From contig NC_133777.1 in the NCBI RefSeq assembly GCF_003597395.2, forward strand, positions 54,684,428-54,748,427: 64,000 nt of DNA. Reading direction: 5' to 3'. Positions 10,546-20,869 of the stretch are shown one piece after another. This stretch comes from Chelonoidis abingdonii (taxonomy: Eukaryota > Chordata > Testudines > Testudinidae). Both the position numbers and the translations under genes were made by a program. Each line of letters starts with the position of its first letter. Position 1 is the stretch's first letter. Below the pieces are notes generated by a model that was given only the letters and a program-made list of their open reading frames with translations, was not told the origin of the DNA and ran no database searches.

Positions 10546-12540
10546 AACAATTTACAAACCCATAACAAATATATTGACATAGAACCAGAAAGAGAAGGAA
10601 CTTTGATTAATAAATAGCCCATAGTTGAAAATGAACAAGATCAAAAAGTTTGTCTCTGAGCCTATATCTCACCGAGCAATTATGAAAGCTGGAGTCAGGG
10701 GAATGATCTTTGTTGGTACTGCTGGAATGAGAATAAAATTGAAGGTCCTTTTTAATTTTGGAACTTAGTAAGCACCTATATAAACATAACTCTAACAGGG
10801 ACCTAATTGTTTTTTATATTCCAAGACGTTGCAACAGTCATGAACGTATATGACCTGTAAAGGTATTGGTTGTTAACAGTGCCAGTAGTTGTCAAACATA
10901 GTAGACTTAAAAACACATGTCAGCTAAGGATGTAAATGATACAGGATATCATGCTGGAATGGGAAAACCTAGTAAAGGTTCTTTTCTGTCTGAAGAATAA
11001 GAGCGGGTTTGGCTAGATTACAATTTCCAGTGTATGTTTCAAGATCTGTAGGATTAACTGGAAATTTTAGTGAAATGCATAGATGTGTGTTCTGCTTTTG
11101 GATGGGAGCTGGGGATAAGGATGCATGTCTCCCTGTATAAACTGGAATAGTTATACTAGCTGTTATACTGACAGAAGCTGTATGTAAGCATAGACTGCAG
11201 AGGTAATGGTTTATGGGAGGGAAAAGGGGAGTTAAATTTGGTTTCCACCATGTTTTATGATGCACACTGTGGTTTCAAATATACTGTCTTAAAAGGCAGA
11301 AGAGAACCTGTAACTGACTGACAATTTTTCCAGACTCCCGCAAAAACCTTGACTACAATCTAACAAGACACCCATAAAACAAACCCTGATTTCTGATCAG
11401 CAGATAGTTTCCCCACATGGAACAATTTTTTTCCTTCTCCAAGAAGATCCCATGACTCCTTTTATAATCCCACCCATACGAAATGAATCCTGGGCTCTCC
11501 TCAGTACATCCCATGAAAGAGGTGGCAAATATCCACACTGGTTCTAGAGAATTAGTCCAAGATATGCAACATAGAGCCTCTTTTCTTGGGCAAACGACCC
11601 AAGGTAAAATCCATGTTAGAAAAAACTCCCAAAGCCACAGCAGAAAGCGCTATAACCACAGTGACTCTGCCAAGTATCCTTTATTTTCCCTTTTCCAACA
11701 GTTATTGATAGTAAATATGCAAGATTTACGTACATACAATAAAAGAAACCCAGGTTGAGCAGTCATACTGCAGGGCAGTAAAAGACGATTGGTCTTGATG
11801 GGACTATCATTTCATGGGTTATTAAGGCAGTGAAATCAGGAGGGGGCAAAGGAGAAGCGCAAGCCCAGATCTGTGGGTATGGTTACAAAAATTTCCAACA
11901 AGGTTAGAGAACTAGACAAACTTAGTGCTGGTTTGGATTGGGCCAGTTCCCCTTTCACCCCATTCTACTTGTAACAATTATTTCCTTATTGCTGGCATGA
12001 AGGGTGCAGCTGTGCATGTGTATTTGGGGAAGGAAATAAATCCTGTTTTCCTTTTCACTGAAGCACCTGAACAATCGTGACGCTTGTAATGGAATTTAGC
12101 AATGCAATCTCTCTAACAAGAATGCTAAAGGAAAGAATGAGTAATTCATTATCAGCCTGTTGGGAGGTGGTAGAAGTTTGTTCACTTACCATACTTTATT
12201 CTTCTCAGAAACTTTATCACCACTCTCTTATCACCAAATCTGAAATGCCTCTTTTCATGAATTGCATAAAACTTGAAGTATTTCATTCCCTGAACTTTCC
12301 TTTAGAAATAACCCCCAATATACTTTTTGTTGAACGAATTTTTAGGTCAGAAACAAAATCCAGAACAGTGTACTGTGCTATCTTTATATTCTCATAAAGT
12401 ACGGTGAGTGTCAGGCAGTATTCCTAATGGAGGATTGCAACTAGCTGTGTGAAAGAGTGGGGAAGATGAATACTAATTTTTGCTGCTTTTGAAGTAAATA
12501 AATTGTTCACAAAAATGTCGTCAGCCTAGATTCTATTAAA
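10546..12540. other. No recognised gene or repeat
   Basis: AT-rich sequence without a convincing coding frame. The longest open stretches (about 90-106 codons near 11.0-12.4 kb) lack motifs and coding character. Confidence 0.35.
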
Positions 12541-12548
12541 GTGGGCAC

Positions 12549-13919
12549 TAGGGCCAGGGCCGGCGCTTCCATTTAGGCAACCTAGGCGGTCGCCTACGGC
12601 ACCAGGATTTGGGGAGGCGGCATTTTGCTCCGGTGGACCTCCCACAGGCGTGCCTGAGGAGGGTCCGCTGGTCCCGCGGCTCCAGTGGAGCATCCTAGGC
12701 ATGCCTGCGGCAGGTCCACCGGAGCCGCGGGACCAGCGGACCCTCCGCGTACCGCCGTGGTTGGGGTGGCGAAATGGCTAGAGCCAGCCCTGCACCTAGG
12801 GTGCCAAAAACCCTGGCGCCGCTCCTGACTATGGCCATCCTTAGGATTTATGGGGCCTTACGCAGTATTATTAAACTGGTGTCCTTATGCCCGATTTGCT
12901 CTTAGCAACACAAACATAAGCTTACAGTATTGGCAAACTTACTAAATGCACTCTGTTAAAACCAGTTTAAGCAAATTAAGCACACTACAATGCTGATGGA
13001 CTATGTCCCCCCTTCCCCCTTGATTGCTGACACATACGGAGCTTCATATGGAGTAGATACTGTGGCAGCCTGGATTCACAGTCAAGAGGGGAGGGACGAG
13101 GCAGGAAAGGATATTGAGCCGCCTTGCTGGTGGGGGAAATGGGGCAGGGGGAACTGGGTCTTCAGTTGCTCCATGGGGCCCCGGGCCGAGGGGGCTTATC
13201 TGGAACAAGGAGCACCCACTGGTTGGGGTCTCCATCCACTGGGTGCCGGTGCTGCCTCCTGCCCAGCATTGTCCTGGAACCCCATGCTCCCAAGCCTCTG
13301 CATTTGAATAATGACGGGGCTGGGTTGGGCACACAGGGCGAGGGGGGAGCTGCATGCACAAAACCCTTGCACCAGCACTGCCCCAGGCCTGGCAGGGGCC
13401 TGAGAGCACAAGGAGGAGGCGGGGGCCACGTCCCAGGGAACCCAGCTGTCTGCAGTGCATGGTGGCGCTGCAACCAGAAACCCCTGGGGCTGTCGCTGAG
13501 CCTCCCCCCTCGCTCCCACACCACCAAGTGTACGAACCTCTGGGGGGAGGAGGTGGGGCTGGAGCAGAACCGCAGAGACTGAGAGCTCCTCTCCTCCCCC
13601 ATCACTGGCAGGAGCCCTCAGCTGGCAGCCAGCTGGCCGAGCAGAGCAAGTGGTTGGGGCGAGGGGGGAGGGAGAAGGCAGCCCAGGGCCCGCTGGCCGA
13701 AAGCAGCCAGGGTGAGGGGCTGGGCCAGAGAGGAACCAGCACTGCAGCCGCTTGGCTGTGGTGCACATGGAGCATTGCGCCGGGCCAGCGCATGGCACCT
13801 TCTTTGGCAGGCTGGCCTGGGCACCTGCCCCAGCTGTCCACCCCTGGTGCTGGTGGTGCCCCAAATTTTCTGGTGCCCTATGCAGTTGTGTATGCTGCGT
13901 ATGCCTAAGGAGGGCTCTG
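12549..13919 (+). mobile_element. Outer non-autonomous hAT, interrupted by an inner hAT
   Basis: The outer element begins TAGGGC at 12549-12554, is interrupted at 12555-12827, resumes with CCATCCTTAGG and ends CCTAAGGAGGGCTCTG at 13919. The termini form an imperfect inverted repeat. The flanks GTGGGCAC (12541-12548) and GCGGGCAC (13920-13927) match in 7 of 8 positions, giving an 8-bp target duplication. The GC-rich interior at 13.0-13.9 kb yields many overlapping open frames on both strands, up to 243 codons, none of which looks like a protein. Confidence 0.75.
12555..12827 (+). mobile_element. Inner 273-bp hAT-like foldback element
   Basis: This begins CAGGGCCGGCGCTTCC and ends CTGGCGCCGCTCCTG, with ACTAGGGC (12547-12554) and ACTATGGC (12828-12835) as a 7-of-8 target duplication. 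It sits six bases inside the left terminus of the outer hAT. The core contains a perfect 23-bp inverted repeat, 12661-12683 against 12721-12743, extended by a second pair around GGTGGACCT and AGGTCCACC. There is no coding capacity. Confidence 0.8.
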
Positions 13920-13927
13920 GCGGGCAC

Positions 13928-14444
13928 AAAACATTCAGATGTTTATGATAATTTTGAGGTGATTTTATTTTTATTTAATCTTATTCTGATCTTAACTATC
14001 TGATAGAAATTAAATAACTGAAGTGGTATTTCTGATTCTTCAGTTAGCTGAACCCAAAGGCCTCAAAAAGGTCTAGCAGAATCAGAAATTTTCATCTCAG
14101 GGGAAAGTGGAGCTGATGTCTTAGCATGTTTCAAAGTGACCATTTTCCCCAGTATATCTCAGTGAAGCAAAATTGCAGGAAGGAGAAGAAATATATTGCT
14201 TAAAACAAAATGAAGAAAATGTCTGAGCAAAATCTTGCAAAAAATAGTCATAACATCAAGCTATAAAAATTGTCTTCTGAATGGGATTTACTTTCATGTT
14301 CCTTTTCTCAATTGTGTGTTTATAATAATGTCTGTAAGGAAAAAAATAATGGTATATAAATATGTATATATTTAATCCAAGAGAGTGAAATAAATCTTAT
14401 GGTCCCTTCCCATCTTTCAATTTCAGTAAATGCATTTTAAAAAT
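13928..14444. other. No recognised feature
   Basis: AT-rich DNA between two DNA transposons. No gene, structured RNA or repeat recognised. Confidence 0.35.
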
Positions 14445-14722
14445 GAGATTGGGATAAAATTTTCAAAAGCACCTGAGTGACTTAGTAGCCTAAATCCCAT
14501 TTTTCAAAGATGACTTAGAATTTAGGATCCTAATTAGATTTGGACCAGATTTTTAAAGATATTTAGGCATTACTGCTCTCAGCATTGCAATGCCTAAGTG
14601 ATTTAGGAGCCAAATTCTGCTAGGTGTTGCAACACTGAGCACAGCAACACCTAAATAGCATTTAAAAAATCTGGCTCCTGAGGGCCTTAAATCACTTTTG
14701 AAAATGAGATTAGGATCCTGAA
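14445..14722. mobile_element. Foldback MITE (TTTTCAAAAG ends)
   Basis: The block starts AAATTTTCAAAAGCACC and closes with AAATCACTTTTGAAAAT, inverted relative to each other. The inner arms repeat the vocabulary GACTTAG, CCTAAAT and ATTTAGG in both orientations. No open frame is present. I recognise the style as an old non-autonomous DNA transposon, without a secure superfamily. Confidence 0.5.
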
Positions 14723-16384
14723 CCTTTTACCCAAGAATGGCTTTGTTCTGTACATACTTGAATTTTTTATGTGAAATGTAACCCAAAAAAGAGAAAAGTT
14801 TCCTCCTCTTTGTGATATATAAGGAAAGCCAGAAAATTGAGGGGCTAAATGGAGAAGAGTATGTTGTTCGGCTTGTTTTCTATCTGAGAAATCTCAGGTA
14901 TAGTATGTCCGGCTTGTGCTGAAGAATTAAAGAATTGGAGTTCAGAAATATATTAGAATAACTCTGGGAGCAAGAGAGAGTCTTGCTGGCTTATGAGATA
15001 GGAAGGCATATGGCTGTGGAAAAGGAGATAGCAAAGAGGGTATGAGGTGAAAATGAGACATGGAAGATGGACAAGAAGTTGTAATTTATATAATATTTTG
15101 TGGGTTCAGCAGTTTGACAATCCACCTTTTTTTTTCTTTTTTCATTTAGTTTTGAAAATGTAAATTTCAAATGCTTGTAAAAATGTGAGGAGTTTTCCAT
15201 TACCTTGTTGATATCTGTATCCTACAGCCTCAGAGTATGATCAGTTCATGATGACAAAGTTATTGCCTCATAAACAGGAGGCACCTTTGAATAATTAAAA
15301 TATTTCCTCACTGGCTTTCAGGTGGTAGGTGAATGGGACAAGTCTGCATACTTCATACCTCCACAGGCAAGGAAGAGGTTTAAAAATTCAGTTTGGAAGG
15401 AGGGGGAGAAAGAGCACTTGTTCCACCCTGCTATAACTGCCAAAGCTATCAAGGATAAAAGGGGGAAGCCCTCCAATAAGGGCCAAGGAATTAGAGAAGG
15501 TAGTCTGGCCAGGGTGGCCCCGGGGTAGTAGATCCAGGCTCAGGGAGCTAAATGCAAGAGTGAAGCAAGTGAGAAGTTTTTTTTTGGTTTTTTTTCCCCT
15601 TGGCTGTCAGGATCTGTGCTACGAGGGTCAGTCAGTGAGTTTATCATTTTAGGAGACATCCTGGCTGAAGGAAGCTGTATCCATGTGCAATACCTTGATT
15701 TTGGGTTGTAACTGAGGTAAGCCCTCTTGAATGTGTTTGGGTCTCACAGGAGTGCAAGTTTGCTGCTAATCAATAATGAATCTCACCATAAGGCTCTTTG
15801 GCAGTTGACAGTGAAAGCTCTGTTGACAGTGAAAACTGAGGAACAGCTTTATGCTGTTCGGTAAATTGGGGTCTTCACCTGAAAAATCAAGCCACTGCCA
15901 CAGTTTCACTGTCTCCTCATCCCATGTACGAAGTTTATTTGCTGCTTAGCACAAAACGTTGTCTCACCCTCAAATACAATCTTGACAGCAAAACAATACA
16001 AGCCGTTGTGCCTCATGACACTAGCTGTTGGCCACGTTTGTATATGTAAGCTCCCTGCTCCACAATGTCAAAAGTTGCTTTAAAAAAAGTTAGATCAATT
16101 TTGACTATAAAGCCAAATAAGGAATAATCGTATTTGTCTTAAAGTGTCACTTCCAAGCAGAATGGATGTTCAGTGGTGATGATTTGCAAAGTAATAATTG
16201 GCTAATGTACAGAGAGGACATTAATTCTTTAGAAATGATTTTATCTAAGAACTGAACTTCATTCCTTCCAAGAGAATAAATCCATAGGTCTATATGCTAT
16301 TTTCTTCCACTCCCAGTTTATAGCAATAACACCTTAGGAAAAGTCTTATGCTGATATTATTAATAGCTGTCTTTCTCCCTCAGG
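14723..16384. other. No recognised gene or repeat
   Basis: Mostly AT-rich unique-looking sequence. Poly-T tracts occur near 15127 and 15578. Nothing coding is supported. Confidence 0.35.
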
Positions 16385-16485
16385 AGACAGCATAATATAG
16401 TTGTATATAGGATTCAGGAGCTCTTGAGTTCTAACTCTGGCTATTCAGCTGAATTTCCCTGTGGCCTTTGGTGTATCACCCAGAG
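16385..16485 (+). repeat. CORE/MIR-like tRNA SINE fragment
   Basis: The wording GGATTCAGGAGCTCTTGAG, GTTCTAACTCTGGCT and CCTGTGGCCTTTGGTG follows the order of a MIR-type SINE: tRNA-derived head, B-box-like region, then the start of the CORE. It is diverged and truncated at the 3' side. Confidence 0.4.
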
Positions 16486-16808
16486 ATAAACCCAGAACTC
16501 ATCTCCACAGCCATGGAGGTCCCCTAGGCAGAAGAACCAGTGCAGTACTGGGCTGTGCATGAGTAGATTCTAGATTCCAGGATGCCACAGAAGGGAAGGA
16601 AGGACACATCCCACATATGGTGAAAAGCTCAGTCCTTTGACACCTATGTGAATAAAAGTGAGGGCGGGGGCGCGACTAGGGAACCACAGCTACACAGATT
16701 CTCTCTGGCCCTCCCCGAGGCCATGTTAAGGGTGTACAGAGCTACTTCAACCCAAGTTATCCACTGTGAAATGACCCCTCACCCCACCCACAGCCACACT
16801 GTGGACTT

Positions 16809-17629
16809 CAGTGGTGGATTTAGAGTTAGTGGGGCCCTGTGTGCAGCTTCATTTCTGGGAGCCCCCCCTTCGGGACCCAGCCAAGAAAAAGAACATTCTC
16901 TCTTATCTCTTCCCCTCCACCCCATTTTTCCTTCTTCATCCTCTTCCTATATTATGAATAATGGGAAGTAAATGAAAATAAAGTGAGGTACCTTGACTGG
17001 GGTACAGGAGGGGATGTGGGGGTGTGGCTCTGGGAGGGAGTTTGGGTGCTGGGTGCAGCCTCTGGGCTGGGGCAGGGGGTTAGGGTGCAGGAAGGGGTTG
17101 GGGGGCAACACTTACCTTGAGCGGCGTAGCTCCCAAAGCGACCAGCACAGACACTCTTCCAGGAGCAGCTTCTAGGTGGGAGGGCAGGGGGTCTCTGCGC
17201 TGCTGCCCGCAGGCACCACCCCTGCAGCTCCCATTGGCCACAGTTCCCAGCCAATGGGAGCTGCAGAGTCAGCACTTGAGGCGGAGGCAGCATGTGGAGA
17301 CACACATGTCCTGGGGCCACAAGGACATGCCAGCTGCTTCTGGGAATGGCACAGAGGGAAGAGGCAGAGCAGGCAGGGAGCCGCCCTAGCCCTGCTGCTG
17401 TCATGTCTCTGCCCAATGGTGCACAGACACATGCCAGCAGCCAGTCACTTCCAGGAGCGGCGTGGGGCCACCAGCCATGGCATGCAAGTAGCCTGCCTGC
17501 CTGAGCCCTGCTGCAATGCCAGCCGGGACTCAGTTGTCCGAGATGAGATTTGTCTTGCATTTTGGGGGCCCTCTATCATTGAGGGCCCCATGCCACCACA
17601 TGGTTTGTTACATTGTAAATCTGCTCCTG
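16809..17629 (+). mobile_element. 821-bp non-autonomous hAT with perfect 8-bp target duplication
   Basis: Starts CAGTGGTGGATTTAGAG and ends TAAATCTGCTCCTG, imperfect inverted termini. The flanking octamer GTGGACTT occurs at 16801-16808 and again at 17630-17637, an exact duplication. The interior includes internal GC-rich inverted repeats, for example GCAGCTCCCATTGGCCAC at 17226 against CAATGGGAGCTGC at 17253. Open frames of up to 202 codons on both strands follow from this GC content and show no domain. Confidence 0.88.
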
Positions 17630-17685
17630 GTGGACTTAATGGAAAAATGTATCTCTTTGTGTCGGCTACTGGGGCTGGACGCTGG

Positions 17686-18524
17686 TGTCATAAACAGATA
17701 GCTAAGGGTTAATATTTCTTTTACCTGTAAAGGGTTAACAAAGGGAACCACACACCTGACCAGAGGACCAATCAGGAAACCGGATTTTTCAAAGCTCAGG
17801 GAGGGAATGTTTGGGTCTGTCTCCTCCTGTTCTGTTGCTCTCGGCTCTGAGAGTGAACTTTCTCTCTCAAGCTCTGTAATCTTCTGTTTCCAAGGTTGTA
17901 AGTACAAGGTAGAAAGACAGTAAGCTTCTATTGTTTTTTTTTTTTGTATTACATGTGTGTAGTTTCCTGGAAGTTTATAAGGATATCTTTTTGAATAAGG
18001 CTGTTTACATTTTATTTTAAGCAATTGACCCTGTATATTGCCAACCTTGATACAGAGAACATTTTTGCTTTTTATTTCTTTCTTATATAAAGCTTTCTTT
18101 TAAAAACCTGTTTGAGTTTTCTCTGGGAAGACTAAGGAACGAAGGGAGGGGGAAATCTCTTTGTGTTAGATTGACTAGGTTTGAATCTGCAAGCGTCTAG
18201 GTGAGGGGTTGAGGGGGAGAGACACTTGATCTCTCTGTGTTTGCATTTCAAGGACTTGAAACGGTAGCTCCTAGGGCCAGCCAGGGAGGAAATAAAGAGG
18301 AGACAAGGGGAGGGGGTTATTTCCCTTTGTTGTAGACTCAGGGCATCTGAGTCTTGGGGTCCCCGCAGGGAAGGTTTTGGGGAGACCAGAGTGAGACAGG
18401 CACTGTAATTCCTGTCTGGTGGCAGCGCTATCAGATCCAAGCTGGTAATTAAGCTTGGAGGGTTTAAGCTAGGCACCCACATTTTGGGCGCTATGGTTCA
18501 GAATTGGGATTTATGCTTATGATA
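17686..18524 (+). mobile_element. Solo LTR (Gypsy/ERV-like), 839 bp with 5-bp target duplication
   Basis: The unit begins TGTCATAAACAGATAGC and ends near TTATGCTTATGATA (a decayed CA end). GCTGG flanks it at 17681-17685 and 18525-18529, a 5-bp target duplication. Internally there is a T tract near 17935 and a GGCAGCG block at 18421. No internal region or second LTR is adjacent, so this is a solo LTR left by LTR-LTR recombination. The same family recurs at 7828-8572 (minus) and 62231-63209 (plus). Five-bp duplications fit both Gypsy and some ERV classes. Confidence 0.82.
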
Positions 18525-18739
18525 GCTGGTTCGACTCATTTGATTTAGAATTAGAAAGGTTGGGGACAGGTATGTGGGCCCCCTTCTGAGGCTTTGATCC
18601 TTCCTCTCTCCACTGTGCAATAACAGAGCTAATTTAGACTCAAGTAAGAGTCTTGTTATGAGCTGCAATTACTGATACCTAGGTCTAAGCATTAGACCTA
18701 CCTTGGGCTAGTGGTTCTGATGCAAGAAGACTATCCAGG

Positions 18740-19387
18740 TGCACCAGCAGTGAGGCTCCCCTATTAACAGCTGAAATCACTGAGAGCTGTGTTTAAGTAA
18801 GGGGGGCCTGAAGACATATTGGTGAATGGCCAGTGGGGCAGCTGGCAGAGAAGACTGGAGCAGAACCCCACAGAGAGGCATGGCAATCGGTCATCGAGGG
18901 CCCAAGCAGCAGAGCATATAAGGTGCCTCCATATCATCTCTGCCTCCCCCTTCCACCCAGGCTGAGAGATGAACTCTGCAGATGAACTTCTGAACTCTGG
19001 GGCTGCACTGACCAAGGATAGCAACTGTGAGTGGGGTGACTTTTGGGTTGCTGGACTTAAGAACCCAAAGGGAAAGGACACAGCTCAATCTCCTTGGGGG
19101 TGGGTCTTCTGGTTCCTGGTTTGTGTTTATGAACTCTAGTTGTGGTGGTTTTCCCAATTTAATGCTAAGTTGTTTACCTCCTGTTAAAGATTTTTGCTAC
19201 ACCGAGACTCTGTGCTTGCTAGAAGGGAAGTATTGCCTCTTTGAGGCACCTAGGGGTGTGTGTGTAATTTTCCCAGCTCACTGGGTGGGGGCTCGAGCTG
19301 GTTTTGTATTGTATTGTTGAAAGAGAGCCCCGAGGCACTGAACCCAGCTCTTGTTGCTGCCAATTGTGCCTGGGGAAGGGTTACACT
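18740..19387 (+). mobile_element. Probable LTR with TATA box
   Basis: I recognise the style of a turtle LTR. A TATA-like AGAGCATATAAGG sits at 18911-18923, and about 265 bp downstream is GTTAAAGATTTTTGCTACAC, a plausible poly(A)-site region. The end GGGTTACA near 19380-19387 would supply the CA terminus. I could not find the matching TG start or target duplication, so the left limit is approximate. Confidence 0.45.
18917..18923 (+). promoter_or_regulatory. TATA box of the probable LTR
   Basis: TATAAGG in a GC-richer context, correctly placed within an LTR-like unit. There is no evidence of present activity. Confidence 0.3.
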
Positions 19388-19683
19388 TACAAAATTAAAA
19401 AACAATGTAGTTCAAATATTTTAATATTCTTCTCAGTTAATGATGTATGTGATCTTCCTGTATCAGACAAGATAAACACTATCATTCATTGGAAGTTCAA
19501 ATGTATAGACTAAGATATTTTGCTAGATATCTTAACTTCATTTTGTGCAATTCTTTATTCCATAATGCAGATATTAAATTTCTTTCAATAATTGCATCTG
19601 GCATTGTCACTAACCAAATTCGCTCTTGTGGTCATAATGCCATGTATACCTGATTGTTTTCTATAAATGTAATGATTTATTCG

Positions 19684-19830
19684 TGTTTGCAGGTTGTAGC
19701 CATGTTGGTCCCAGGATATCAGAAAGAAAAGGTGGGTGAGGTAATGTCTTTAATGGACCAACATCTGTTCGTGAAAGAGACAAGCTTTTGAGCTATATGG
19801 AGCTCTTCTTCAGCTCTAAGAGAGGTACTC
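19684..19830 (-). repeat. Penelope-like (tentative) 3' end, family A
   Basis: Contains GTAGCCATGTTGGTCCCAGG, TAATGGACCAACATCTGTTC and GAGACAAGCTTTTGAGC. A second copy with the same order of blocks lies at 47316-47465. From memory these resemble the 3' ends of Penelope-like retroelements common in turtles, read on the minus strand. The class is tentative; the shared family is visible directly. Confidence 0.45.
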
Positions 19831-19929
19831 GTGTAACCCATGCACCTTCTGGGTGTGGTGTTTAGTCCCATCTAGTGGCACTGAGACCACTTAGAAATTG
19901 TTAAATGAGTCTGCTCTACAACCTTAGCT

Positions 19930-20060
19930 AAGAGCCAGTTGGCTTTTAGCTCATGCAGTAGAGGCTCATGCACCAAGGTTCTAGGTTCAATCCCGCCCAG
20001 TGACAACTGGGGTCTGTTAATGTTACACTCGCTGTCACAACTAGATACAAGGTGGAAGAG
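19930..20060 (+). repeat. tRNA-derived SINE candidate
   Basis: The phrase TTAGCTCATGCAGTAGAGG resembles an RNA polymerase III A box, and GGTTCAATCCC at 19984-19994 is an exact B-box type match about 40 bp downstream. This spacing fits a tRNA-derived SINE head. There is no clear cloverleaf, so it is not a functional tRNA gene. The SINE body and ends are not defined. Confidence 0.4.
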
Positions 20061-20262
20061 ATAGTTTAGCATAAGTAGTTAACACGTTCTTTGGGACCAT
20101 TCAGAAGCTGTTCAATAAAAGATAACTCATCTGCTTCATCTCTCTAATAGTTTATTCAATAATTCTTCAATTCTAGGGTTTCCAATGTAATGCTGAATAG
20201 TATAAGCATGACAATTTATAACTAACTCACGCACAGCATATTATGTGAGCTTGCATTTACAG

Positions 20263-20484
20263 CAGTGGTTCTCAGACTTTTGTACTGGTGACCTCTTTCA
20301 CATAGTCTGAGTGTGACCCCCCCCCTTATAAATTAAAAACACCTTTAAATATATTTAACTCCATTATAAATTCTGAAGGCAAAGCAGGGTTTGAGGTGGA
20401 GGCTGACAGCTCGTGACCCCGCCACCCCCCATAATAACCTCGCGATGCCCTGAGGGGTCCTTACCCCCAATTTGAGAATTCCTG
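20263..20484 (+). mobile_element. 222-bp non-autonomous hAT with perfect 8-bp target duplication
   Basis: Starts CAGTGGTTCTCAGACTTTTG and ends AATTTGAGAATTCCTG. ATTTACAG occurs at 20255-20262 and 20485-20492 as an exact duplication. The interior is short and non-coding, with a C run at 20310-20318. Confidence 0.87.
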
Positions 20485-20869
20485 ATTTACAGCAACCCAG
20501 TCCTATCATATCTGACATCTCACTTTCAGATAACTGAAGAGACACTGACTATGACAGTGAAATTACACGAAACATACTGTGTATTAGTTTTAACATTCTG
20601 CTCTCTTTAAATGTGTCCTTTCATCATCTTCCTCGACTAGTTTAAAACTACGCTTTCTATACACAGTGCCAGGCCTATTGGCATGAGCCACATCACGTTC
20701 ATCAGCACTCCCTTCTTCTTAATCATTGTCCCGCTCCAGAACCACACAAAGTTCATCCATTTCATAAAGTGGGTTTGAACAAACATCCCTGTTGGGAAAA
20801 GATTCCTAATATTCAGCTTTAATTTTCCCTTGCTCTTTCCCATCACATTGCTCCTATTTCTATCCCCTC

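Noticed and set aside
13196..13927. 243-codon minus-strand frame and many overlapping frames at 13.0-13.9 kb
   Set aside because: All lie in the GC-rich interior of a non-autonomous hAT, occur on both strands in several frames and have no recognisable domain.
16952..17712. Frames of 178-202 codons at 17 kb
   Set aside because: They lie inside the 821-bp hAT or straddle its right boundary, with no protein motif.
19950..20000. A/B-box-like sequence considered as a tRNA gene
   Set aside because: The B box is good, but no acceptor or anticodon stems can be paired, so a SINE head is more likely.
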